Origin: Promethearchaeia archaeon
GTDB taxonomy: Archaea > Asgardarchaeota > Lokiarchaeia > Sigyniarchaeales > SOKP01
Length of the DNA stretch: 64,000 bases
Assembly (NCBI GenBank): GCA_029856125.1
Contig: JAHQWJ010000139.1
Location: forward strand, 1-64,000
Direction of reading: 5' to 3'
Of this stretch, positions 20,661-29,896 are shown piece after piece. Position 1 is the stretch's first letter. Each line of letters starts with the position of its first letter. The translations under genes and the position numbers were made by a program. The notes beneath the pieces were generated by a model. It worked only from the letters and a program-made list of their open reading frames with translations, did not search any database and was not told where the DNA came from.

Positions 20661-21554
20661 TTAGATCCATTGAACTCTTAAGGGTTTTCGAGCTGGGATT
20701 CGTTTATACTTTACATCTGGATACCCCATTGTTAAGGAATACCCTACGATATGGTTATTAGGAATCTTGAGTAATTCTCTAATTGTTTGCGATTCGTTTA
20801 TAAAATAGGTCAAATATCCTAATGAACAAGCTCCTAACCCTAAAATTTCAGCAGCGAGCATGATATTAGCTGCTGCTAAAGCGGTATTTGAAGGAATCCC
20901 TCCTACAGTTTTGTCTCCATGAATAATAATTAACTCCCCATTCCAACACCAAAAATCAATACCTTGCTTGATCATTTCGAGTTTTCTTTTTGATTTAGGA
21001 AGATTTTCAACAGCGAGTCTCATTTCATCTTCTGTAAATCTTTTTTCTAATAATTTCCGGCCCTGTTGATCCTCAAGCGCGTTAACTAACTTAGTCACTT
21101 TACTAGTTATGTGTTTTGATATCGCAGTTACAGTTGCTCTTTCTTGAACTATAGTATAGCTGATGTTTTCAGTATTGCTGCCAGTTGGTGAATATTTTCC
21201 GATCTTCAATAATTTTTCTATTAAATCTTTTGGAATTGTTTTTTCTTTAAATCGCCTGATAGATCTCCTATTTAAAACCAGTTTTAAAAAAGAATTATAT
21301 GATGGGAATTCTTCTCTTATCGAACTATGTTCTAGTTCTTCTTCCTCATGAAATTTTAGTTGAATAGCATTTACAGGACACACGGCTTCACAGTGTCCGC
21401 ATTCTATGCAAACTTCCTCAAAAGAATCATCTAAACGCAAAAAACCTTGGTTGAAAGAAAATAAATTAGCTACGCAATCTTTCACGCATTCTTTACATTT
21501 TGTACAATTATCAATATCGATTTTAATTTTTGAATTTTCTATTTCATTTATCAT
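20661..21554 (-). CDS. Nitroreductase with N-terminal 2x[4Fe-4S] ferredoxin domain
   Basis: CTKCKECVKDCVAN and CIECGHCEAVCPV clusters; RRSIRRFKEKTIP and AAEILGLGACSLGYL nitroreductase motifs. Confidence 0.9.
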   Translation of the reverse strand: MINEIENSKIKIDIDNCTKCKECVKDCVANLFSFNQGFLRLDDSFEEVCIECGHCEAVCPVNAIQLKFHEEEELEHSSIREEFPSYNSFLKLVLNRRSIRRFKEKTIPKDLIEKLLKIGKYSPTGSNTENISYTIVQERATVTAISKHITSKVTKLVNALEDQQGRKLLEKRFTEDEMRLAVENLPKSKRKLEMIKQGIDFWCWNGELIIIHGDKTVGGIPSNTALAAANIMLAAEILGLGACSLGYLTYFINESQTIRELLKIPNNHIVGYSLTMGYPDVKYKRIPARKPLRVQWI

Positions 21555-21673
21555 CAGAAATCATTTTAAGAATTCTAAATAGCTATAGAATATGAGCTAA
21601 TTTTGTAAAACTCGTATCCCTTAAAAACATAATTATTTAATTTTAAAAATAGATATCAGTACGGAAAAATTAT

Positions 21674-22459
21674 TTAAGAAATTGTCCAATAACTCTTTTC
21701 CGAGGCTTTATTTTTATTAATTTTCACTTTCTGTATGGAATTATTTTCAAATGCCAAATAAAGCTTTTCTAAACTAGTTTTTTTATAAGGGAGATTCCAA
21801 TGATTTCTTAAGATTTCATAATATATATTTATTGGAATGCCTATATCAGCTACATATAATTCCCCAATGTTTTTAGGCTCTGTAATGAGTAGTCCCTTTT
21901 TTACGAATCCTAGCGTTAAGGTTGCTAATGGATTGATGCTCGAATAACTGCTTCCCGTTGTTGCATCTAGTCCAGATGGAATATCCAAAGAAAGAATTTT
22001 ATTTACGTTTGAAAGAAAATTAAAAACACTTTCAGAAATATCATCTTGACGGGGAGTAAACCCATATCCGAGATAAGCATCTATAAAAAAGCTATCATCC
22101 TTAAACTCTAAATTATTAACTGGTAATTCTTTGACAATTTTGATTCCCAATTGTTTCGCTCTTATAAACTGGTGTTTGGAAACGTCTTTAAGTTCATTTA
22201 CACCCTTTGGAAAGATAATTTGAGCATTTAATCCCCAAGAAGCTAAACGCCTCGCTGCCACAATACCGCCTCCAGCGTTGTTTCCAGTGCCAGCAATTAT
22301 TATGTAGTTAGAATATTTAATTTTTGATAGATTTAGAGCTAAAATTGCTAAGTTTAAGCCTGCGAGTTCCATCATTAGCTCAACAGGGATTTTAAAATCT
22401 TCTACCATTATACGGTCTACTTCAGCCATCTGCTCTTTCGTAATGCCTGGTAAGCCCAT
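21674..22459 (-). CDS. nnrE: NAD(P)H-hydrate epimerase-like (YjeF N-terminal domain)
   Basis: ELMMELAGLNLA, IIAGTGNNAGGGIVAARRLASWG, LSLDIPSGLDATTG. Confidence 0.85.
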   Translation of the reverse strand: MGLPGITKEQMAEVDRIMVEDFKIPVELMMELAGLNLAILALNLSKIKYSNYIIIAGTGNNAGGGIVAARRLASWGLNAQIIFPKGVNELKDVSKHQFIRAKQLGIKIVKELPVNNLEFKDDSFFIDAYLGYGFTPRQDDISESVFNFLSNVNKILSLDIPSGLDATTGSSYSSINPLATLTLGFVKKGLLITEPKNIGELYVADIGIPINIYYEILRNHWNLPYKKTSLEKLYLAFENNSIQKVKINKNKASEKSYWTIS

Positions 22460-22498
22460 AATTACCCCTTTTAGCTTAAATTAGAAAAATAAAAATTA

Positions 22499-23635
22499 TT
22501 AAGTTTGAGTTTTTTCAGCTCTTGCTAGTTCTGCTTTTTTATCCATGATTTTTACGTAAGTTGAGTAAGTATTTTTCGGAGGAAGTGTTTCCTCTTCTTT
22601 CTTAAAAAGCTTCATTGCTTCTGAAGTACAAGTAGGAACGCATACTCCGCATCCTATGCACCTTCCTTTATCTACTTGAGCGATATTGTCTTCAATAGTA
22701 ATGGCATCCAAATTACATCTATCTTCACAGATTCCGCACCCTATGCATAAATCAGGATCAACTTCAGCATAAAAATTAGTAGCGAAAAAATGTGATAATT
22801 CAGGAAGCTGTTTTTGGCTTGTAAGCACTCCGCAACAACAACCACAACAAGTACATATATTCATTGGTCGTTGAGAATTTCCCGGTTGAAGCACTAAACC
22901 ATCTTCTTCGGCTTTCTGTAAGATTTCTAGAGCTTCTTCTTTAGTAATTTCTCTAGCAAGACCTTTTTCTATAAAACTCTTAGCACCAGCTCTAAATGAA
23001 AAGCATGACTCGCGTAGTTTCGTCTTTGTACATGGTTCTCCTATAAGATCATTTCCTTTTCGGCAGATGCAGTCCATTACTGCGATCGGTTCTCCCACAA
23101 TCTCAATAAGTTGTTTAAGATCATCGTAATTCGCAATTGATTGTTCAAAATTAACAGACTGATCTAGCGGAATCACGCGTAATTGAGGAACACCCGAACT
23201 ATTATATTCTTCACTAAAAAATGTTTCACGCGTGTATTGATGGGCATCTTTAAAAAATTCAGGTGTCAATTGATTTAGTTGATACTCAAACATTCCTATT
23301 ACAAAAGGAGCACTACCGTAATATTTAGTTTCTGTTTCTCCTTCTTTTACAACCCCACGATTGATTAAACCCTTGAAATACATCTCATCTAGTTTCTTCT
23401 CCAATTCATCCGAAGAAAAACCACTTTTTTTCAATCTTCTATATATCTTCTTTAGCGGATCTGCAATAAAATTCAACTTTAATGCAATTTGAGCTTGTTC
23501 TGGCGTGAAAAGATGTTTCAAAATTTTAATTTCAAGTCCAGATTCTGTAGCTGGATAACCAACTGGCATCTTATCAAGATGCTTCTGTAATTCTCGATAA
23601 TAATCAAAATTTTCTTGGGTCATACAATATAGCAA
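22499..23635 (-). CDS. 4Fe-4S protein with wHTH-like N-terminus and CxCCxCCC motif
   Basis: ICTCCGCCCGVL, two C-terminal ferredoxin motifs (CIGCGICEDRCN, CIGCGVCVPTC); paralogue at 29897. Confidence 0.85.
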   Translation of the reverse strand: MLYCMTQENFDYYRELQKHLDKMPVGYPATESGLEIKILKHLFTPEQAQIALKLNFIADPLKKIYRRLKKSGFSSDELEKKLDEMYFKGLINRGVVKEGETETKYYGSAPFVIGMFEYQLNQLTPEFFKDAHQYTRETFFSEEYNSSGVPQLRVIPLDQSVNFEQSIANYDDLKQLIEIVGEPIAVMDCICRKGNDLIGEPCTKTKLRESCFSFRAGAKSFIEKGLAREITKEEALEILQKAEEDGLVLQPGNSQRPMNICTCCGCCCGVLTSQKQLPELSHFFATNFYAEVDPDLCIGCGICEDRCNLDAITIEDNIAQVDKGRCIGCGVCVPTCTSEAMKLFKKEEETLPPKNTYSTYVKIMDKKAELARAEKTQT

Positions 23636-23698
23636 TAGTTCTTAATTAAAAAAGTTGATAATTATGTTTTTTAAGGTTGAAGTAGTGAACATGAATTT

Positions 23699-24667
23699 TT
23701 ATTTATTGTAATCTTTCCATTCAGAAGGAACCTTAGATACTTTTTCTCGACCTGTAGGTTGATACACTTTTTTTCCTAAAGGTCTAAATTTTAAATCACC
23801 TTCAAAAAATTGTGTAATTCTTTGCCTAGCTATTTTAATGTATTCCAATTCTTTATCTACACCGATGACCTTTCGAGAATGTTTTAGTCCCGCAACCAAG
23901 GTCGTTCCTACACCGCAAAAAGGATCTAAAACATAATCTCCTTTATTTGTGAGAGCGAGAATACATCTTTCTACTAGTTCTATCGGAAATTGGCAAGGAT
24001 GAATAGTTTTTTCTGGATGGTTAGATTTAACGTTAGGAAACTCCCAGAAAGCAGTCATCCAATCATCTTCTAATATTTTCCACACATCCGAAGGATTTTT
24101 TCCTAATGGGTTTCCGGAAAGTTTACCCTTATTTGGTCCTTTATACGCGCGTTTCCCGGGATATTTAGCTGGTACTCTTATTGAATCTAAATTGAAAACA
24201 TAATTATCAGTTTTTGTAAACCATAGTATTGTCTCATACCTTCCAGATAATCGATTCTTACAATGTAATCCGTGTCCAAAATGCCATACAATTCTATTTC
24301 TCAATTTCATACCTATTCTTTTGAAAATATCGTAAAAATAAATGTCTAAAGGATAAATTTCGCCGTTATTTACGTAATTTCCGACTTCCCAACAAACACT
24401 TCCTTCATTTTTAAGTTTGTTATGAAGCTGTCTAATAATCATTTCTTGATTTTTCAAATATGCTTCTAAGGTTGCTTTTTCTTCATACTCTTTGCCAATA
24501 TTGTAAGGAGGTGAGGTCACGATTAAATTTACGCTGTTATCCGGCACAGTATTCAGGAATTTTAGTGAATCTCCATGATGTAAAATGATCTTCCTTTCTT
24601 TAGCAAATTCGGTATAAATTTTATAAGTTTCCGATTTAGAGGTCATCTTTTTTTGTGTTGTCATCAT
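23699..24667 (-). CDS. DNA N4-cytosine/N6-adenine methyltransferase, beta-class order
   Basis: IVTSPPYNIGKEY motif IV precedes VLDPFCGVGTTLVAGLKHSRKVIGVD motif I. Confidence 0.92.
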   Translation of the reverse strand: MMTTQKKMTSKSETYKIYTEFAKERKIILHHGDSLKFLNTVPDNSVNLIVTSPPYNIGKEYEEKATLEAYLKNQEMIIRQLHNKLKNEGSVCWEVGNYVNNGEIYPLDIYFYDIFKRIGMKLRNRIVWHFGHGLHCKNRLSGRYETILWFTKTDNYVFNLDSIRVPAKYPGKRAYKGPNKGKLSGNPLGKNPSDVWKILEDDWMTAFWEFPNVKSNHPEKTIHPCQFPIELVERCILALTNKGDYVLDPFCGVGTTLVAGLKHSRKVIGVDKELEYIKIARQRITQFFEGDLKFRPLGKKVYQPTGREKVSKVPSEWKDYNK

Positions 24668-24883
24668 TCATTCATTATTAAATCCTAATAAGTGAAGGAT
24701 AAGAATTATTACTACTATTGACCTTTAGTCAGATTTTTTAAATTAAATTATTTGTTAAGCCTTTATCAAAAGTGCAAACCATTTTTTTATCTTTCTAACT
24801 TAAAATGAAACATGTTCGAATTTAGGTTTATAAACACTTTACAATTATAATATTTAAAAAATTATTAAAATTGAAAAGTAGAT

Positions 24884-25222
24884 GTGAAATATTTGAGCGA
24901 CCATAATAAAGAAAATCCTGAAATTTTAGATTTAGAAAGCTTACTTGATTATCAAGAAGGCTCCGTTGTTAGTAGGATGCTGATGAACAAAAAAATAGGC
25001 ACTGTAACATTGTTTTCTTTTGATAAAGGAGAGGGTTTAAGTGAACACACAACTCCATTTGATGCGTTAGTTTACATTATCGATGGCAAGGCGGAAATTA
25101 TAATTTCTAAAAAGCCTTACATTTTAGAAAAAGGGCAAATGATAACGATGCCTGCTAATGACCCACATGCTCTTAAGGCTTTAGAGCGCTTTAAAATGAT
25201 GCTAATAATGGTTAAAGCTTAG
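24884..25222 (+). CDS. Cupin-domain protein
   Basis: EGLSEHTTPFDALVYIIDGKAEIII and LEKGQMITMPANDPHALKA. Confidence 0.88.
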   Translation: MKYLSDHNKENPEILDLESLLDYQEGSVVSRMLMNKKIGTVTLFSFDKGEGLSEHTTPFDALVYIIDGKAEIIISKKPYILEKGQMITMPANDPHALKALERFKMMLIMVKA

Positions 25223-25273
25223 AAAATAAGTGATTTTTTCTTTTATCTCTAATAGAAAAACCCTTTATTTTTT

Positions 25274-26065
25274 CTAATTATATTTTTTCTTTTTCTCCAG
25301 AAATTGTTGATCAATCAAAATATCCATCTGAGCATTCAACCAACACAACTCGTCATAAGTGCTAGATGAATTAAACACTTCTTCTGCCTTTTTGCGAATA
25401 TCTTCAAGCGAAGGCATGTTTAATGCTATGTTTTGAATAACTTCGGCTAATAGCCAACATAAGTCGTTATACGAATATTTTTTTAATGAGAGATAATAAG
25501 CAGCTACTCTGATTTGAGGTTCTAAACCAATCTCTTCATCATCTGTAGGCACTACTTCTTTTTCCATAGATTCCTTAGCTTCAACTTCTTCATTTTCTGT
25601 AATAAGCGTTCTGTGTTTTTTTAGTTGCGTTAACCATGCAAACACCCCTGGTTCAGCGCCTTCCTCTTTTATCTCTGGGCTTTTAATCTCTTGGGGTTCA
25701 TTCTCTGAAATGGTTGATGTGGATGGTGTTTCTTCTTTAGGTGCTACTAGTACCAGCTCAGGTCTGCGTCCAGTTGATTTACCAGGTATTAACCCCTTTT
25801 TTAACTGATCCATCATCGATAAAAATGATCCATATTCTCGTTTTTGCATCATTATTAATATTTTGCACGCACCTCCGCGATCTTTGTCAAATCTTCTAGC
25901 CCAAGCTGCTGTGAGGTCTTTTTTATACTGTGGAACTTTAAGCCCCACCCAAATATAAAGTGTCTTCTTCTCAATATCGTCAATCAAATACACATGATTA
26001 TCGTCAAACTCTAAATTACTTCGATCAATTAAATTTCCTTTTTCATCAAGACTATAAAAAATCAA
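25274..26065 (-). CDS. Gelsolin-like domain protein with C-terminal helical repeats
   Basis: HVYLIDDIEKKTLYIWVGLKVPQYKKDLTAAWARRFDKD...EYGSFLSMMDQL gelsolin-fold signature; Pro/Glu-rich linker. Confidence 0.7.
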   Translation of the reverse strand: MIFYSLDEKGNLIDRSNLEFDDNHVYLIDDIEKKTLYIWVGLKVPQYKKDLTAAWARRFDKDRGGACKILIMMQKREYGSFLSMMDQLKKGLIPGKSTGRRPELVLVAPKEETPSTSTISENEPQEIKSPEIKEEGAEPGVFAWLTQLKKHRTLITENEEVEAKESMEKEVVPTDDEEIGLEPQIRVAAYYLSLKKYSYNDLCWLLAEVIQNIALNMPSLEDIRKKAEEVFNSSSTYDELCWLNAQMDILIDQQFLEKKKKYN

Positions 26066-26462
26066 ATATAAACCACACTAAAGTTGAATAAGCTTATAAA
26101 AATAGATTCAATTAAGGTATAAAAATTTTTATTAATCACATGAATTACTTGAAATATTAATCAATTAATACTTATTAAACTATTAATAAATAGAAATTTC
26201 TTCCATTCTCGTTGAATTAAAATTATGGCATATCTACCATAAAATCTCTACAGGTGTATTTAAAATTAAAAAAATCGAACTTCTCTCTAAAAATGGTGAT
26301 TCTCGCGGTTTTTACGATCTCGCTAATCAGGTTAACGATTTAACAGGTAAAGAGTGGGTATTTTCGACAAAATCAGTAATTCCAAAAGGATATCCTCCGA
26401 GTTTTCAATTAAATCTAAGGAATAAACATGGAGGTCAAAAACCGCCGGAATTATGTGAAAAG

Positions 26463-27212
26463 TTGATTAAAACTTTTACAAAAGAGAATGATCTAATTCT
26501 TGATCCTTTTTGTGGAGTTGGAGGAACTTTGATCGCATGCAATTTGAGCAATCGTAACGGCATTGGGATTGAAATCAACCAAGAATGGATAGACATTTAT
26601 CATAAAGTCTGCGAAATTGAATCTATCCCGCCTCAGAGGGTTATTAAAGGTGATTCTCGCGAGATTCTTCATAATTTAAGTGAAGACCCAAACTTTAAGG
26701 TAGATTTTATATTGACCGATGTTCCATTTTGGAAGATGGACACTGTTGAGAAATCGAAGGGCACCTACAAAAAAGTTGGAGAAGATTCTAAAGGAGTTTA
26801 TTCTGATAAATCAAAATTAACTAGATTTATCCCTAGCTCTCAAGATTCACAACAAAAAAAAAATGATTGGGAACTTTTAATGAAGCAAACTTTCAGCGAA
26901 TGCTTTAAACTTTTAAAGCCCGGGCGATATTGTGCTGTTTTTATAGGAAACATGTATACGGAAGGCCGTTACCATCTTTTAAACGCTGATGTTGCCCGCA
27001 TCTTAAGTCAAATCGGTTACGTCTTAAAATCAGAAATAATATGGTACGATGTTAACAAAAAACTACATCTTTACGGTATCAATTATTCATGGATCCCAAG
27101 CATTGTGCACCAATTTATTATGGTTTTTAGAAAAGAAAGAAGTGAAAAACTTACTCAAGAAGAAAAAGATAAAATCAAAGCGAAAAACCTTAAGATGATT
27201 GAAAAAGGATGA
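26463..27212 (+). CDS. DNA methyltransferase-like protein (5' end uncertain; open frame continues upstream to 26190)
   Basis: LILDPFCGVGGTLIACNLSNRNGIGIEI motif I; ILTDVPFWKMD motif-IV-like; protein-like in-frame sequence upstream of the called TTG. Confidence 0.75.
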   Translation: MIKTFTKENDLILDPFCGVGGTLIACNLSNRNGIGIEINQEWIDIYHKVCEIESIPPQRVIKGDSREILHNLSEDPNFKVDFILTDVPFWKMDTVEKSKGTYKKVGEDSKGVYSDKSKLTRFIPSSQDSQQKKNDWELLMKQTFSECFKLLKPGRYCAVFIGNMYTEGRYHLLNADVARILSQIGYVLKSEIIWYDVNKKLHLYGINYSWIPSIVHQFIMVFRKERSEKLTQEEKDKIKAKNLKMIEKG

Positions 27213-27221
27213 TAAGTGAAA

Positions 27222-27791
27222 TTATCCTTTTTGTTTCATAGCGATAGCAGTAATCCAACCCTTTTCTTTTTGTTCGTATACATCTATTTCAGTAAATCCT
27301 GCTTTCGTTAAAAAATTCCTATACTCCTCAGGTGAATGAAGCTTAAAATCTCCGAGTTTCGCCCAATTCTCTACTACTTTTCTTATCTCTTTGTTTTCGC
27401 ATTTATAACCCTCGTTGACTAATAGTAATACACCGTTGATTTTCAAAACGCGATGTATCTCTTTTAAATCGTTAATTAAATCTGGCCAGAAATAACAAGC
27501 TTCAAAGCCTGAAACTACATCGAAGATTTTATCCTCAAAAGGAAGACTTGAGACTGAGCTCTCATGAATCTCAACAATTCCCTCTTCGATGTATTTTTTA
27601 TTAACTTCTTTACTGACTTTCACTGAAGTGGGTGAATAATCAATTCCGAACACCCTCCCACTTGTCACAATTTGCGCAAAATGATTAATATTAGCTCCAC
27701 CTCCACATCCTACGTCTAAAATTATCATTTCTTTCTTTAATTTTATGTGAGATAAACCCCACTCTGCTAACAAAGCGTGAGAAATGTTCAT
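27222..27791 (-). CDS. Class I SAM-dependent methyltransferase (5' end uncertain)
   Basis: MIILDVGCGGGANINHFAQI; upstream in-frame VKKPRGLFGKRIAKR looks coding. Confidence 0.8.
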   Translation of the reverse strand: MNISHALLAEWGLSHIKLKKEMIILDVGCGGGANINHFAQIVTSGRVFGIDYSPTSVKVSKEVNKKYIEEGIVEIHESSVSSLPFEDKIFDVVSGFEACYFWPDLINDLKEIHRVLKINGVLLLVNEGYKCENKEIRKVVENWAKLGDFKLHSPEEYRNFLTKAGFTEIDVYEQKEKGWITAIAMKQKG

Positions 27792-28049
27792 CCTCTTGGC
27801 GATTCTTTTGCCAAATAATCCCCTTGGTTTTTTTACTTGATTAACAATGTAGTTAAGATATCCGATAAGTACTCACTTCTTTCTGATTTTTGATATTTTT
27901 AGCAATAATTGGTCTATAGAAAATTTTTATTAGGCGTGACTAATTTTTGTAATATAAAGTAACATTTAATTGTTGATATCATTTAACAGTCAATAATTTA
28001 ATTGTTAATCATTATAATTTACTAACTTAAAAACTTAAATTGATAAAAA

Positions 28050-28535
28050 ATGGGCCATAATCATGAACATAGGTTGGGAATCGAGGCACCACATTCTCAT
28101 CTAATACAAGGACTTTCTCCTATTGTTTTTACTATAATATGGATTCTAGATTCACTGGTTTTCTCGTTTTCAACGGTAATGAATAATTTTGTTCCTTGGA
28201 TAGTTAGACTCATCTTGTTTATTATAGTTATCGCCATAGCTTTCGCGTTTATTCGCGCTTCCCACAACATTTTATTTAGGCACCCAGAAAATAAAGACGA
28301 TCTCATAACAGATGGAATACTTGGGCATGTAAGAAATCCGATGTATTTTGGCGTTCTCTTAATTTATCTTGCGTGTATATTTCTATCGATTTCATTAATT
28401 AGCATAGCGATATGGATTGTAATAATTGTTATTTACGATAAGTTGGCTACTTTTGAACAAAAACAACTAGAAAACCTATTTGGAGAGAAATATATAGAAT
28501 ATAAGAAAAAAGTACCTAAATGGATTCCTCGATAG
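28050..28535 (+). CDS. ICMT/PEMT-family membrane methyltransferase
   Basis: GILGHVRNPMYFGVLLIYLA and EKYIEYKKKVPKWIP signatures. Confidence 0.82.
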   Translation: MGHNHEHRLGIEAPHSHLIQGLSPIVFTIIWILDSLVFSFSTVMNNFVPWIVRLILFIIVIAIAFAFIRASHNILFRHPENKDDLITDGILGHVRNPMYFGVLLIYLACIFLSISLISIAIWIVIIVIYDKLATFEQKQLENLFGEKYIEYKKKVPKWIPR

Positions 28536-28968
28536 ATCGATTCTTTCGCAATGTAAAAATAAAAGCAAGTAGATAAGGCAAAGTGGTTATTAGCATTAAT
28601 AATCCCAACATGAAAAGACCAAGAATAAAACTAAAAATAGCGTAAAAACAAGCAATTACTAATAAGCTGCTTGGTGGGATTAGATCAAACCATTCAGTGC
28701 GTTTTAGGTTTTCTCTCTTCCAAATAATAATACCGGAAGCCCACACGATGGTAAAAATCATCCATACCACTAGAAAAATTAAAGGCAAATTAAATATCAA
28801 AGGGATTCGAGTAAACGATCCTACTAAGAATAGTATTCCCAATCCCATTGGAATTACAAGCAACACTGTATATAATCTTCGAAGTAAAGAGCGTCTAGCA
28901 TCAACTTTGGCAACATTCAATAATTTTAGTTTTTTGCTATCTTTCTCCCAACTTAATCCGTAAAGCAC
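28516..28968 (-). CDS. Small polytopic membrane protein (5' end uncertain)
   Basis: Several TM segments; 20-codon in-frame hydrophobic extension 5' of the GTG. Confidence 0.55.
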   Translation of the reverse strand: MLYGLSWEKDSKKLKLLNVAKVDARRSLLRRLYTVLLVIPMGLGILFLVGSFTRIPLIFNLPLIFLVVWMIFTIVWASGIIIWKRENLKRTEWFDLIPPSSLLVIACFYAIFSFILGLFMLGLLMLITTLPYLLAFIFTLRKNRSIEESI

Positions 28969-29177
28969 TAAATACGCTATGGGGATAAAAAACCAACCAA
29001 AAAAATTAAACGCAGGGATATTGAAGTACTAATCCCGACATCTTATCTCTCTAACATCTTGAAATATGATAATATAAATAAATGACTTCAATATTTATTT
29101 TATTGATTATTACTATAAAAATTTAATAAGGAATAGTTTGAAATACAAATCCTTAACTTCTGTAAAGAGGAATCAAA

Positions 29178-29741
29178 TTGGCGAGCATGAATAACATAGA
29201 GGTCAATGAAGACCTTCTACCTCGACCAGGCTCTTCTCTTTATAATCTAAATCATAAGGATGTAATGATTAAGAATAAGACGCTTAAAAAATTTAAAATT
29301 TATAACAAATACATCGTTCTTCCATTATATCGATTAAGAATTTTGCCTCTTTTAGGTTTTGGACGAATTTTTCTCATTTTAACGACACAAGGAAGAAAAA
29401 CAGGGAAGAAAAGAAGAACACCGTTAGAATACCATCGGATAGAGGACAATATTACAATTTTTTCTGGTAGAGGTGAAGATGCAGGCTGGATGAAGAATCT
29501 CCGGGCTCATCCTGATGCTCTTTTGGTAAGACATGGGTTCCATCGTTTCCAACCGCAGGTAGAATTTGTAGCAAATGAAGACCAAAAGCTTGAAATTATG
29601 AAATGGTACGTAGTGAACCATGGAAAATCAGCAAAAATGCTTTTCGGTTGGTATCCTAAAACTGACGATCCAGAAACAACAGATTTCACAAACTTAGTAA
29701 ACCTAATTTCTATAGTAAAATTGCATCGCCAAAAGGATTAG
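29178..29741 (+). CDS. Ddn-like deazaflavin (F420)-dependent nitroreductase-family protein
   Basis: ILTTQGRKTGKKRRTPLEYHRIEDNITIFSGRGEDAGWMKNLRAHPDALL. Confidence 0.88.
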   Translation: MASMNNIEVNEDLLPRPGSSLYNLNHKDVMIKNKTLKKFKIYNKYIVLPLYRLRILPLLGFGRIFLILTTQGRKTGKKRRTPLEYHRIEDNITIFSGRGEDAGWMKNLRAHPDALLVRHGFHRFQPQVEFVANEDQKLEIMKWYVVNHGKSAKMLFGWYPKTDDPETTDFTNLVNLISIVKLHRQKD

Positions 29742-29896
29742 AATTTAGTTTTGAAAATATTCCTTAAACAAATCGAATACAGCACTTTTCGAGCTTATAT
29801 TTCTTCATACAAAGATATTAAAATCAGAAATTTTTATAAAAATCAAGGTAATTAATACTTTAAAATTGTATTTACAGCTCTGGAGCCTAATTTAAT

